Of a DNA stretch of 59,789 nucleotides, positions 1 through 7,241 are shown one piece after another. Source of the stretch: UBA5359 sp002410925 [NCBI: bacterium UBP13_UBA5359] (GTDB taxonomy: Bacteria > UBP13 > UBA5359); NCBI GenBank assembly GCA_002410925.1, contig DHPR01000035.1, forward strand, positions 1-59,789, read 5' to 3'. Each line of letters opens with the position of its first letter. The first letter of the stretch is position 1. The translations under genes and the position numbers were made by a program. A model generated the notes under the pieces. That model had not been told where the DNA came from. It saw only the letters and a list, made by a program, of their open reading frames with translations, and did no database searches.

Positions 1-183
1 AACGAGCGGTGCAATCAACATTTCTATATCTCTATCAAACAGTTTCGGCTTCAAAGATTATGCGCTGGCTCCGGGGCGACATGAGATGGTTGTATAAAAT
101 TCCGGCAAGATCAACAAAGAAAGCGATTCAGCAGCCGTATTCCCCCTCGCGAGGGGAAGGATGTCTCTTCTAGTTTGTAAAAC

Positions 184-243
184 TAAATGCACTACCCCGT
201 TTGTAAGACCGAACGCAACTCCGGGGTGTGCATTTACTTTTTC
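184..243. terminator. Hairpin terminator of a gene left of the window
   Basis: Arm 184-199 (TAAATGCAC-T-ACCCCG) pairs with 222-236 (CGGGGTGTGCATTTA) with one bulged T and a 22-nt loop, and CTTTTTC follows. It reads as an intrinsic terminator, possibly bidirectional. The rest of 1-278 holds no gene I can support. A perfect 14-bp palindrome, CCCCTCGCGAGGGG, lies at 143-156 without a T tract. Confidence 0.5.
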
Positions 244-278
244 AAATCAGTTAGATTTTCGATAAGGCAATTCGATTA

Positions 279-308
279 TTGACGCCGCTCCCGGCGCTCT
301 GGTATACT
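279..308 (+). promoter_or_regulatory. Promoter upstream of tRNA-Leu
   Basis: A -35 box TTGACG (279-284) and a -10 box TATACT (303-308) are separated by 18 bp. The expected start of transcription is near 314-316, about 34 nt before the tRNA. The spacer holds a GC-rich dyad (GCCG...CGGC). The start falls at the foot of the hairpin described in the next entry. Confidence 0.6.
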
Positions 309-315
309 GCATTAT

Positions 316-338
316 GAGCGTGAAACACGCTCTTTTTT
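316..338 (+). terminator. Perfect hairpin plus T6 between promoter and tRNA
   Basis: GAGCGTG (316-322), loop AAA, CACGCTC (326-332), then six T residues (333-338). This has the form of a strong intrinsic terminator, yet it lies directly after the tRNA promoter. It may end transcripts coming from the left, or shape the tRNA precursor 5' leader. Confidence 0.6.
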
Positions 339-348
339 GCAATAAATC

Positions 349-432
349 GGGGAAGTGGTGGAATGGCAGACACGCTAGACTTAGGATCTAGTGCCGCAAG
401 GTGTGGGGGTTCAAATCCCCCCTTCCCCACCA
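349..432 (+). tRNA. tRNA-Leu (anticodon UAG), CCA encoded
   Basis: The acceptor stem GGGGAAG (349-355) pairs with CTTCCCC (422-428), followed by discriminator A and an encoded CCA. The anticodon stem CTAGA/TCTAG encloses the loop CTTAGGA, giving anticodon TAG, which reads CUN leucine codons. A long variable arm (class II tRNA) precedes the T arm GGGGG-TTCAAAT-CCCCC. The long variable arm and anticodon fix the identity as leucine. The small gene on the opposite strand ends 7 nt away, so the two are convergent. Confidence 0.97.
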
Positions 433-438
433 ATTCTT

Positions 439-639
439 TCAGTCCGTTTCTCTGCCATGCGGGGGTGAGCCGGCAGCCTTGTCACTTACGCTGATCCGGA
501 TTTTTGCTTTGGAGATATCCTGCTTGCTTTGCAGAGCGTGATTGCGTACTTCATCATGATCACTGCCACGGCGAAGCATAGCGGTAACTAATAATAACAC
601 GATTGCTGCTACAAGACAGATAATTATTATATTTTGCAT
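439..639 (-). CDS. Small single-pass membrane protein, function unknown
   Basis: A 66-residue protein with an N-terminal hydrophobic helix (about residues 3-20, IIIICLVAAIVLLLVTAM) followed by a positively charged boundary (RRGSD) and a polar, Lys/Asp/Ser-rich tail. This predicts one membrane segment with a short cytoplasmic or periplasmic tail. The start is supported by GCAGGAGG seven to eight bases upstream on the minus strand. It is convergent with the tRNA-Leu gene, and I recognise no family. The clean ribosome binding site and the strongly non-random hydrophobic profile are the reasons for calling it real. Confidence 0.6.
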   Translation of the reverse strand: MQNIIIICLVAAIVLLLVTAMLRRGSDHDEVRNHALQSKQDISKAKIRISVSDKAAGSPPHGRETD

Positions 640-794
640 GCTGAACCTCCTGCAAGCATTATTCTGCAGCGGTGTTTCAAATTCCTTTTTATATGCTTTT
701 AATATCAGGGAAATCTCTTGAGGGGCAAGCCTGAACTCTCTTTATGTTCCGCTCTTTTGTTGAGTTTGCCTTAATGCACTTCTGGGTATGACAT

Positions 795-809
795 GATATG
801 CGTCATATC
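795..809. promoter_or_regulatory. Dyad operator candidate before the winged-helix gene
   Basis: Perfect inverted repeat GATATG-CGT-CATATC, overlapping a second, wider dyad TATGAC (787-792)/GTCATA (802-807). It lies 30 bp before the start of the regulator gene, a typical place for autoregulation. No convincing -35/-10 pair was found beside it. Confidence 0.4.
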
Positions 810-838
810 TCGCAGAGAGATATAGAGGAGAATACTTG

Positions 839-1192
839 ATGCTGGAGATCCATCTCGCCGATCCGTTGATCGAACATTTCATAAGGAACGTTGTCAATGA
901 CTTTATTAAATTGGATATAGTACTGTTTTTTAGCAGGGATGGGAGAGGAGAGGCATCGGTTGAAGAGATAGCCCGCTATATCGGAAGGAGCAATGCCGAT
1001 GTAGAAAAAGCTCTCGTAAAGCTGGCGAATTCCGGCCTGGTTGTAGCGGCTCATGATGCAAAGAAGCTATATGGATTGAGCAAGGATAATTCCGTTCGTA
1101 CAAAGATGGAAAGCCTTCTGCGGTTATATGGCAATATAACGGAACGTTTAAAAATAATCTCTATTTTGATTCAGGCATCTGAACAGGTGTAA
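839..1192 (+). CDS. Small winged-helix transcriptional regulator
   Basis: A 117-residue protein. The middle (about residues 25-75) reads as a winged helix: a helix with the phrase EASVEEIARYIGRSNADVEKALVKL, typical of helix 2 to recognition helix, then a wing ending in KKLYGLSK. The last 30 residues form an amphipathic helix that could dimerise. I chose ATG 839, eight bases after GGAG, over the in-frame TTG one codon earlier. The response regulator gene follows after 204 bp on the same strand and may be functionally linked. Family assignment stays at the level of ArsR/MarR-like fold. A dyad at 795-809 suggests autoregulation. The 1193-1396 gap shows only a weak inverted repeat (AAGCTC-TTAA-GGGCTT). 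Confidence 0.7.
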   Translation: MLEIHLADPLIEHFIRNVVNDFIKLDIVLFFSRDGRGEASVEEIARYIGRSNADVEKALVKLANSGLVVAAHDAKKLYGLSKDNSVRTKMESLLRLYGNITERLKIISILIQASEQV

Positions 1193-1396
1193 CGTATTGC
1201 TTTCCCAAATAGTGCTTGAGGCAAAAATGAATTGGAGCAAAGGCGGACATCTTTCATTATTAATTGAAGCCGATGCTTGTAAGCCAGTGCAGGTAGGATT
1301 TCATACATTTGTGTAGAATTAAGCTCTTAAGGGCTTTCAAGCACGACGGCTTTGACTGCCCTTGAATAGCCGGATAGGCTTTCGGGGGATGGATAT

Positions 1397-2371
1397 ATGA
1401 GCGATAAGGATCGAATTCTGGTAGTTGACGATGAGAGGCATATCTGTAATCTTCTCTATGAAGTTCTTACAGATGAGGGCTTTCAGGTAGAGACTGCCTG
1501 CGACGGTAATGCGGCAATCAAGCTTTTGCAGGAAAAGAGCTTTGATCTTCTGATGACCGATATCAAGATGCCTTCCATGGACGGCATATCGCTATCCCGT
1601 TGGGTGGATAAGCATTGTGATTTGCCGGTGATTATCCTGACGGGCTTTCCCAGCGAAGAAACCGGCATGGATGCCCTGCGAAGCGGTGTTGCCGATTATC
1701 TGGTAAAACCCTTCGATATCGATCAAATAATTTTGGTTATTCACCGTACTCTCAATCGCGATCGGTTGCGTACTCAGGCTAGAAGACTTAATGATGCCCT
1801 GGATTACGAGATGGCCAGGCTTATCGATTCTGAATCCGATACCGATCATTTACTGGGAATATTGAAACAGGTATCAAGCAGAGTCAAAATTATCTCCACA
1901 GGCAGCATAGCATCGCTATCTCTGGATGCTGAGCCGAGGCTCTTGTCATTGCTGAAAAATAACGCTTCGCTTTTAGGTATAAAGGGCGCATTGCTTATGC
2001 AGCGGGGACAGGAGGAGTTCATCCCAGTGGAGAGCTTTGGCCTCAGTGATCAATATGCCTCTGTATCATTATTTACCGACGAGATCTATTTGGCTGCTCA
2101 GGCCGGTCAACGAGGCGGGGAAGTTGTGATGCGAGATCTGGCATACTGCGGCAATATGATTCACCGTGAGCTTCTTCTTCAGGAGGGGGTAGGTTCCGTA
2201 TACTGCTATCAATTAGGATCGCCACAATGTCGATGCGGCGCCGGAGTTATTTACGGCAGCGGTTCCAACTCTCTTCAGGGAGCCATTAAGAGGGTTATAT
2301 ATCTTCTGCTGGAGCAGGCAGGGCTGGAGATGCGTCAGCGTGAATATCTCAAGCAGCTTAGCGCTGTGTGA
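1397..2371 (+). CDS. Orphan response regulator, receiver domain plus unassigned C-terminal domain
   Basis: 324 residues. The N-terminal 120 residues are a CheY-like receiver: acidic pair D11-D12, phosphoacceptor D55 in LLMTDIKMP, T82, and K104 in YLVKPFD. Residues about 120-150 form a linker helix. The rest (about 150-324) is not a DNA-binding domain. It resembles a small-molecule or GAF-like sensor fold, and has a Cys cluster (QCRCGAG) near residue 278. The start follows GGGGGATGG. No histidine kinase lies next to it, so it is an orphan. The output is therefore more likely protein-protein or ligand-gated than direct transcription control. The REC call is certain, the C-terminal fold is a guess. 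Confidence 0.85.
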   Translation: MSDKDRILVVDDERHICNLLYEVLTDEGFQVETACDGNAAIKLLQEKSFDLLMTDIKMPSMDGISLSRWVDKHCDLPVIILTGFPSEETGMDALRSGVADYLVKPFDIDQIILVIHRTLNRDRLRTQARRLNDALDYEMARLIDSESDTDHLLGILKQVSSRVKIISTGSIASLSLDAEPRLLSLLKNNASLLGIKGALLMQRGQEEFIPVESFGLSDQYASVSLFTDEIYLAAQAGQRGGEVVMRDLAYCGNMIHRELLLQEGVGSVYCYQLGSPQCRCGAGVIYGSGSNSLQGAIKRVIYLLLEQAGLEMRQREYLKQLSAV

Positions 2372-2443
2372 AGCAGGAGAGCAAAGGCTTGGCCATAGAA
2401 ATATAAGCCGGAAGCAATACCCTGTTTTTATCATTCGCTATAT

Positions 2444-2472
2444 TTGTATTGTGATTATTACCGTGCTATAAT
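2444..2472 (+). promoter_or_regulatory. Promoter of the phe leader and pheST
   Basis: Extended -10 box TGCTATAAT (TATAAT at 2467-2472) with a weak -35 TTGTAT (2444-2449) at 17 bp. Transcription would begin near 2479 and give a leader of about 280 nt before pheS. Confidence 0.6.
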
Positions 2473-2508
2473 GCTGATAATTTATTACGTCTGGAGAAGG
2501 ATGTTAGT

Positions 2509-2649
2509 ATGGCTCTGTCGGGGTGGCTGTGGCAGCTCTTCGAACAGTGTGGTTCAGTTAACATCTACCTCTTGTATAAGGATGTAATCGGCTTGCAGAG
2601 TGCAAAGCCGGTGATTGAAAAGAGGTCTTTTTTCAAATGGGGTTTATGA
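2509..2649 (+). CDS. Candidate Phe-codon leader peptide of pheST
   Basis: A 46-codon reading frame with GGAGAAGG (2493-2500) eight bases before its ATG, starting MALSGWLWQL and ending KRSFFKWGL then TGA. It lies between a good promoter and an intrinsic terminator that precedes pheS. Codons 41-42 are the tandem Phe codons TTT TTC (2629-2634), and they fall inside an RNA segment (2623-2633) that can pair with 2684-2694. This is the layout of a ribosome-stalling leader such as pheM of enterobacteria, although this peptide is longer and carries only three Phe codons plus three Trp codons. Translation is inferred from the binding site. No similarity to a known peptide is claimed. Confidence 0.6.
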   Translation: MALSGWLWQLFEQCGSVNIYLLYKDVIGLQSAKPVIEKRSFFKWGL

Positions 2650-2737
2650 CTGTATTCTGATATGCAATACAACTGTGAGGTCTGGAAAAGACTTTTTAAG
2701 TGCAGTCTACGCTCTGTAAGGGTGTAGGCTTTTTTTT
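2623..2737 (+). promoter_or_regulatory. Transcription attenuator with competing RNA segments before pheS
   Basis: Segment 1 (2623-2633, holding the Phe codons) pairs over 11 positions with segment 2 (2684-2694, GGAAAAGACTT). Segment 2 can instead form a small local hairpin with 2678-2683, or pair AGACT (2689-2693) with AGTCT (2704-2708). AGTCT is the foot of the terminator stem. A ribosome held at the Phe codons would cover segment 1 and free segment 2 to block the terminator. The antiterminator helix is only 5 bp, the weakest part of the model. Confidence 0.55.
2704..2737 (+). terminator. Intrinsic terminator in the pheS leader
   Basis: An 11-bp stem AGTCTACGCTC (2704-2714) / GGGTGTAGGCT (2720-2730) with three G-T pairs and loop TGTAA. 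The T run 2730-2737 starts at the last base of the stem. It lies 24 bp before the pheS start, so it must be bypassed for pheST expression unless a second promoter exists. Confidence 0.8.
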
Positions 2738-2760
2738 GGTTTGAGGAGGAGTTTCGATTG

Positions 2761-3780
2761 ATGCAAAAGGATCTATTACGTTTGGAAAGCGAAGCCCGAC
2801 AGCGCTTATCCGGAGTGAGTTCGCTAGCTGAGCTGGAGGAAATACGCCGGAAGTACCTGGGCAAGAAAGGTTCCGTCACGCAATTGCTTAAGAGCCTGGG
2901 CTCCGTTGCTCCGGAAGAGAGACCGGCTTTGGGACAGGCCATAAATGACCTTAAGAATAGAGTGGCTGCAGAAGCGGATGCAGTTATGCTTCGCCTGGAG
3001 GCGGAGGCTGAGCGGATGCGTCTGGAGGCGGAACGCCTTGATATCACTTTGCCGGGACGAGGCCCGATGCAGGGGCGACGGCATCCGCTGACCAGAATAA
3101 TGGATGAAATCAAGAGTATTTTTATAGGATTGGGTTTCCAGATTGCAGAAGGACCGGAAGTAGAAACGGACCGTTATAACTTTGAAGCTTTAAACATACC
3201 TTCCGATCATCCGGCTCGCGACACTCAGGATTCCTTCTATATCAGCGATAGTGTGCTGCTCAGGACACATACCTCTCCGGTGCAGATACACTGTATGGAG
3301 GATGGAGAGCCGCCTTTTCGGTTTATAATGCCGGGGCGTACATATCGAAGAGATGCCGTTACCAGCCGTCACTCGCCTATTTTTCACCAGGTGGAAGGGT
3401 TGGTGATAGACCGTGATGTGACCTTTACGGATCTTAAGGGGATTTTGACGGTTTTTTCCCGGCAAATGTTCGGGCAGGATACCAGAATGCGGTTCAGGCC
3501 GGATTTCTTCCCCTTCACGGAACCGAGTGCCGAGATAGCTGTAAGCTGCTTTGTTTGCAAGGGTAAGGGTTGTCGTCTCTGTTCCGGCAGCGGCTGGCTG
3601 GAGATACTGGGTGCAGGTATGGTTCATCCTAAAGTGATCGCCAATGTCGGTCATGATCCGGAGAAATGGCAGGGCTTTGCCTTTGGCATGGGAGTAGAGC
3701 GTATAGCATTGCTCAAGTACGGCATAGATGATATTAGGCACTTTTTTGAAGGTGATCTACGATTTTTGAATCAGTTTTAA
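2761..3780 (+). CDS. pheS: Phenylalanine--tRNA ligase alpha subunit
   Basis: 339 residues, normal length for bacterial PheS. It charges tRNA-Phe in the cytoplasm as an alpha2-beta2 tetramer with PheT, encoded next. The N-terminal 85 residues are the coiled-coil tRNA-binding arm (LLRLESEARQRL...), followed by the class II catalytic core. Visible landmarks are GPEVETDRYNFEALNIP, motif 2 around PGRTYRRDAVTSRHSPIFHQ, and motif 3 at the C-terminus (GMGVERIALLKYGIDDIR). I prefer ATG 2761. A TTG at 2758 is also in reach of the AGGAGGAG at 2744-2751. Expression is probably set by the attenuator just upstream. No T-box sequence was found, unlike most Gram-positive pheST operons. Confidence 0.97.
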   Translation: MQKDLLRLESEARQRLSGVSSLAELEEIRRKYLGKKGSVTQLLKSLGSVAPEERPALGQAINDLKNRVAAEADAVMLRLEAEAERMRLEAERLDITLPGRGPMQGRRHPLTRIMDEIKSIFIGLGFQIAEGPEVETDRYNFEALNIPSDHPARDTQDSFYISDSVLLRTHTSPVQIHCMEDGEPPFRFIMPGRTYRRDAVTSRHSPIFHQVEGLVIDRDVTFTDLKGILTVFSRQMFGQDTRMRFRPDFFPFTEPSAEIAVSCFVCKGKGCRLCSGSGWLEILGAGMVHPKVIANVGHDPEKWQGFAFGMGVERIALLKYGIDDIRHFFEGDLRFLNQF

Positions 3781-3958
3781 AATAATATAGATGCAAATAG
3801 GTGAAGGATTACGACACGCTTTATAAAACGAAGAGAGGCAGAGCGTATATTAAGAAGTAAGAAGGAGTAAGCAGCTTAATCTTAAAAAACAAAGCAGAAA
3901 CAATAGGCTGAAGGACATAGCGTCTTGATGCCTGACATTCAAGGAGGCCTGAATAAAT

Positions 3959-6022
3959 ATGAAAGCACCGCTTATGTGGTTGAGCGATTTTGTGGATATA
4001 GATATTGAACCGGCTGAGCTGGCGGATAAATTGACTATGGCTGGTCTGGAGATCGGTAAAGTGGAGACCGGCGAATGGGGCGAGGTCCTGGATGCGGATA
4101 TCACCTCCAACCGAGGGGATTGTCTCTGCATGTTAGGCTTGGCTCGGGAGATATCCGCTTTGCTGGATAAGGATATCAGTGTGCCGTTGACGGAAGCTCC
4201 GGACGGAGAGGATAAGGGCTGGGCAAAGGTAGAGGTTCATGATTATGATTTATGCTCGCGTTATGCCGCCCGGGTTATAGACGGCATAAGAATAGAGCCA
4301 TCTCCGGAGTGGATTCAAAACCGTTTGATCGCCGCCGGTATGCGCTCCATAAATAATATAGTTGATGCCGCCAATTATGTTATGCTGGAACTGGGACAGC
4401 CTCTTCACTCCTTCGATTATACGGAACTCAATGGAAACCGTATAGTAGTACGCCGGGCAGAGCCGGGTGAGCGTATGGTGAGTATAGACGGGGTGGAAAG
4501 GGAACTGGATCCGCAGATGCTGGTCATTGCCGATGCCGAGCAGCCGGTGGCTATAGCCGGTGTCATGGGCGGAGCAGATAGTGAGGTATCCGAGCATACT
4601 GCAACCATATTACTGGAAGCGGCTATCTTCAAGCCGGGATCTGTTCGCCGGACCTCAAAGCATCTGGGACTGCCTACAGAGGCTTCCTATAGATTTGAGA
4701 GAGGTGTGGATCCCGATGGCATCCGACGGGCGCTGGATCGCGTTACAGCTCTGATACTGGAGATGATCCCTGATGCCGCCGTCAGGGATACGGTGGATCT
4801 TTATCCGCAGCCAATACAACCGCAATCTATCTCTCTTCGAATCGATAAAGTTAATTCTCTATTGGGATCTGATCTCAGCCCATCTACCATGTCGGCTCTG
4901 TTGAGACGGCTGCATTTTAATGTTACCGAGCATGAAGAGAAGCTGGAAGTTATCGTGCCCTCTTATCGTCGTGATGTATCCATAGAGGTGGATTTGATAG
5001 AGGAGATAGCCCGCCTTTACGGATACAACAGCTTTGAGAATACTCTACCGGGCAGGCTTTGCCAGCCGGGAGGGAAGAACCGGGAGCAGAAATACGAAGA
5101 TCTGGTTCGCGATATCCTTACAGGCTGTAGTCTGGATGAGACGGTATGCTACAGTCTGACCGACAGATCCTTTTCTGATCGCTTGCTGCTATCTCCTCAG
5201 GATGACCTATGTCGTGCAGTGAAGATCAAAAACCCTTTGACGGAAGACCTGGCAGTGATGCGCACAACTCTGGCTGATGGCTTGCTATCGGTAATAAAAC
5301 GGAATCTGAGTGTCAAGGAGAACGATATTGCTATCTTCGAATTGGGACGCATCTTTCTGGCAAGGCAGGAGAATGACCTGCCGGAGGAGAAGAGCATGGT
5401 AGGAATAGCCGCCAGAGGCAGCTTTTGGGAGAATCGGTGGAATGTGCCTTCCGAAGCTGTAGAGGTGGATTTCTATCAATTGAAATGGATAGTGGAAAAG
5501 CTGCTTGCCGCTTGCGGCATTGAAGATGCATCTTTCACCGTCGGAGCCGCTCCCTGGCTCCATCCCGGCAGGAGTGCCGAGGTTCGTATCGGCGATCGTA
5601 AGCTTGGATATCTTGGGGAGGTACATCCGCGCACGGTGGCGGCATATGATATATCCGGTCCGGTTTACCTGGCGGAGCTGGATTTTGACCTTCTGGTGGC
5701 GGCCGGCAGGCTGGAAAGGCTTTATAGTTCCGTACCTCGGTTCCCGGCAGTAGAGCGTGATATGGCTCTGCTGGTATCTGAAGAGGTTGCTTCTGCCGAA
5801 ATAACCGGCATAATAAGAGAAACGGCCGGAGCTCTATTGGAGAAGGTAGCGTTTTTTGATCTATATCATGGCAAGCAGTTGCCTGAAGGCATGAAGAGCC
5901 TGGCTTATTCAATATACTACCGCAGTCCCGAGCGAACATTAACCGATGAGGAGGTTAATGCTATACAGGAGCGTATCACTCTAGCGCTGGAAGAGCGTTT
6001 GTCGGCTCAATTGCGTAGTTAA
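3959..6022 (+). CDS. pheT: Phenylalanine--tRNA ligase beta subunit lacking the EMAP II-like domain
   Basis: 687 residues, about 110 fewer than usual. It is the partner of PheS. The N-terminal B1 start (MKAPLMWLSDFVDIDIEP...MAGLEIGKVE) runs straight into the B3/B4 region (LDADITSNRGDCLCMLGLARE, residues about 44-64). The whole tRNA-binding EMAP II/OB-fold domain (B2, normally about residues 40-150) is therefore absent, without a frameshift. The B3/B4 editing region, the B5 domain, the catalytic-like core (INNIVDAANYVMLELGQPLHS, IPSYRRD-like) and a C-terminal FDX-ACB anticodon-binding domain (about 595-687) are all present. The start has AAGGAGG at 3941-3947. The 178-bp gap to pheS holds nothing I recognise. 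It is followed after 13 bp by cvpA. Confidence 0.95.
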   Translation: MKAPLMWLSDFVDIDIEPAELADKLTMAGLEIGKVETGEWGEVLDADITSNRGDCLCMLGLAREISALLDKDISVPLTEAPDGEDKGWAKVEVHDYDLCSRYAARVIDGIRIEPSPEWIQNRLIAAGMRSINNIVDAANYVMLELGQPLHSFDYTELNGNRIVVRRAEPGERMVSIDGVERELDPQMLVIADAEQPVAIAGVMGGADSEVSEHTATILLEAAIFKPGSVRRTSKHLGLPTEASYRFERGVDPDGIRRALDRVTALILEMIPDAAVRDTVDLYPQPIQPQSISLRIDKVNSLLGSDLSPSTMSALLRRLHFNVTEHEEKLEVIVPSYRRDVSIEVDLIEEIARLYGYNSFENTLPGRLCQPGGKNREQKYEDLVRDILTGCSLDETVCYSLTDRSFSDRLLLSPQDDLCRAVKIKNPLTEDLAVMRTTLADGLLSVIKRNLSVKENDIAIFELGRIFLARQENDLPEEKSMVGIAARGSFWENRWNVPSEAVEVDFYQLKWIVEKLLAACGIEDASFTVGAAPWLHPGRSAEVRIGDRKLGYLGEVHPRTVAAYDISGPVYLAELDFDLLVAAGRLERLYSSVPRFPAVERDMALLVSEEVASAEITGIIRETAGALLEKVAFFDLYHGKQLPEGMKSLAYSIYYRSPERTLTDEEVNAIQERITLALEERLSAQLRS

Positions 6023-6035
6023 CGGAGATGGTGAT

Positions 6036-6521
6036 ATGAAATCGATGGATGTTGCAATAGTTATTCTGATTGCGTCCTTCGCCATAATGGAATCCAGACG
6101 GGGCTTTGCCATGACCCTGATCGATTTTTTCGGCACCATAGCATCCATCAAATTTGCCTGGGCTCTATATCCCAGACTACAAAGCTCCATGGTTGAATGG
6201 TTTCATCTGACGGCACAGGGAGGCAACCTGGCGGCCTGCATAGCTCTATTTACCCTGTTCATAATGGTTACCTTTGTAGGCAGTAAGATCTTTCATGATA
6301 TGACACAACTTTCGCTGGGAGAGGGTGTGGATTCTCTCTTTGCGGTCTTTTTGGGTATTGGCGTAGGTATAGCTGTTCTGCATGGGTATCTGACCATGCT
6401 CAATCAATTCGGGAGTATGGAATGGCAATTTCTGATCAAGGAATCAGCCCTTGCCAGTGAAATAGTGCATTATTATTCTTACCAGAATATAACTAAATTT
6501 TTACTTAATATAGGGGCATAG
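6036..6521 (+). CDS. cvpA: CvpA-family membrane protein
   Basis: 161 residues with four hydrophobic segments (about 5-25, 28-45, 65-85, 100-125), charged loop ESRRGF after the first helix, and the C-terminal helix ending in FLLNIGA. Length, topology and the MDVAIVILIASFAIMESRRGFAM start match the CvpA (colicin V production) family. Its members sit in the inner membrane and are linked to envelope homeostasis, biofilm and secretion, with no known reaction. Start ATG 6036 follows GGAGATGGTG. It begins 13 bp after pheT, so it is probably cotranscribed with pheST. Confidence 0.85.
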   Translation: MKSMDVAIVILIASFAIMESRRGFAMTLIDFFGTIASIKFAWALYPRLQSSMVEWFHLTAQGGNLAACIALFTLFIMVTFVGSKIFHDMTQLSLGEGVDSLFAVFLGIGVGIAVLHGYLTMLNQFGSMEWQFLIKESALASEIVHYYSYQNITKFLLNIGA

Positions 6522-6523
6522 GT

Positions 6524-6555
6524 GTTTGGGATGTAAGCTCGTTTGCAAGTTTAGG
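6524..6555 (+). repeat. 32-nt intergenic repeat, copy 1
   Basis: Begins GTTTGGGATGTAAGCTC and ends GTTTGCAAGTTTAGG. It matches copies at 10285-10316 (27 of 32 identical) and, more loosely, 10323-10354. It lies between cvpA and the glycosylase gene. Confidence 0.55.
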
Positions 6556-6578
6556 GGACAGGAGACGGGAGTGCTGGG

Positions 6579-7241
6579 GTGGCTACTCAGCGTTTAAGTA
6601 TGTTTGCAGATTGGGAAGGCAAAAGACAGAAAACAGATATAAAAGGGAAGCCGTTACAGGCTGCTTTCTATAAAGCTTCGACGTCGGATATAGCCGTCTC
6701 TTTACTGGGCAAAGTTCTGCTGCATAACGTTGACGGCAAAATTCTGTCGGGACGCATTGTGGAGACGGAGGCATATCTTTCGCAGGGTGACCCGGCTTGT
6801 CATGCTTCACGAGGCATGACGCCGCGTAATCGCCCCATGTTCGGCCCGCCAGGAAGGGCATATGTCTATTTTATCTACGGCAATCATTTCTGTTTTAATG
6901 TGGTGACGGCAACACAGGGTGTTGGAGAAGCCGCTCTGATAAGAGCGCTGGAACCGCTATCCGGATTGGAAGAAATGTCCGTAATTAGAAATACCATGAA
7001 TAAGCGGTTGCTTTGCAGCGGCCCCGGGCGTCTTTGCCAGGCATTGCGGATAGATGGAAGCTGCAACGAGGCCGATCTTTCAAGCGGCAGGCTCTTGCTT
7101 CTTGATGATGATTATACCTATGATGATATCATTGCTGTTCCCAGGATAGGAATAAAAAGAGCTGCTAATTTACTATTACGTTTCTATCCGGCAGGCAATC
7201 AGTTTGTATCGCGGCCCGGGATACCGAAACAGGAGGTTTGA
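6579..7241 (+). CDS. 3-methyladenine DNA glycosylase (AAG/MPG family)
   Basis: 220 residues, normal for bacterial members. It excises alkylated and deaminated purines such as 3-methyladenine and hypoxanthine as the first step of base excision repair. The landmarks are consecutive: LLGKVLLHNVDGKILSGRIV, then the catalytic ETEAY Glu, then HASRGMTPRNRPMFGPPGRAYVYFIYG and LIRALEPLSG. GTG 6579 is preferred as start because GGGAG lies seven bases before it. ATG 6600 would cut seven residues and has no binding site. The stop codon abuts the start of the DUF4127 gene at 7242, which implies cotranscription. Confidence 0.93.
   Translation: MATQRLSMFADWEGKRQKTDIKGKPLQAAFYKASTSDIAVSLLGKVLLHNVDGKILSGRIVETEAYLSQGDPACHASRGMTPRNRPMFGPPGRAYVYFIYGNHFCFNVVTATQGVGEAALIRALEPLSGLEEMSVIRNTMNKRLLCSGPGRLCQALRIDGSCNEADLSSGRLLLLDDDYTYDDIIAVPRIGIKRAANLLLRFYPAGNQFVSRPGIPKQEV

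Noticed and set aside
2473-2757. T-box riboswitch in the pheS leader
   Set aside because: The conserved T-box (TGGNACCGCG) and specifier-loop landmarks are absent; a leader ORF with Phe codons and a terminator explains the region better.
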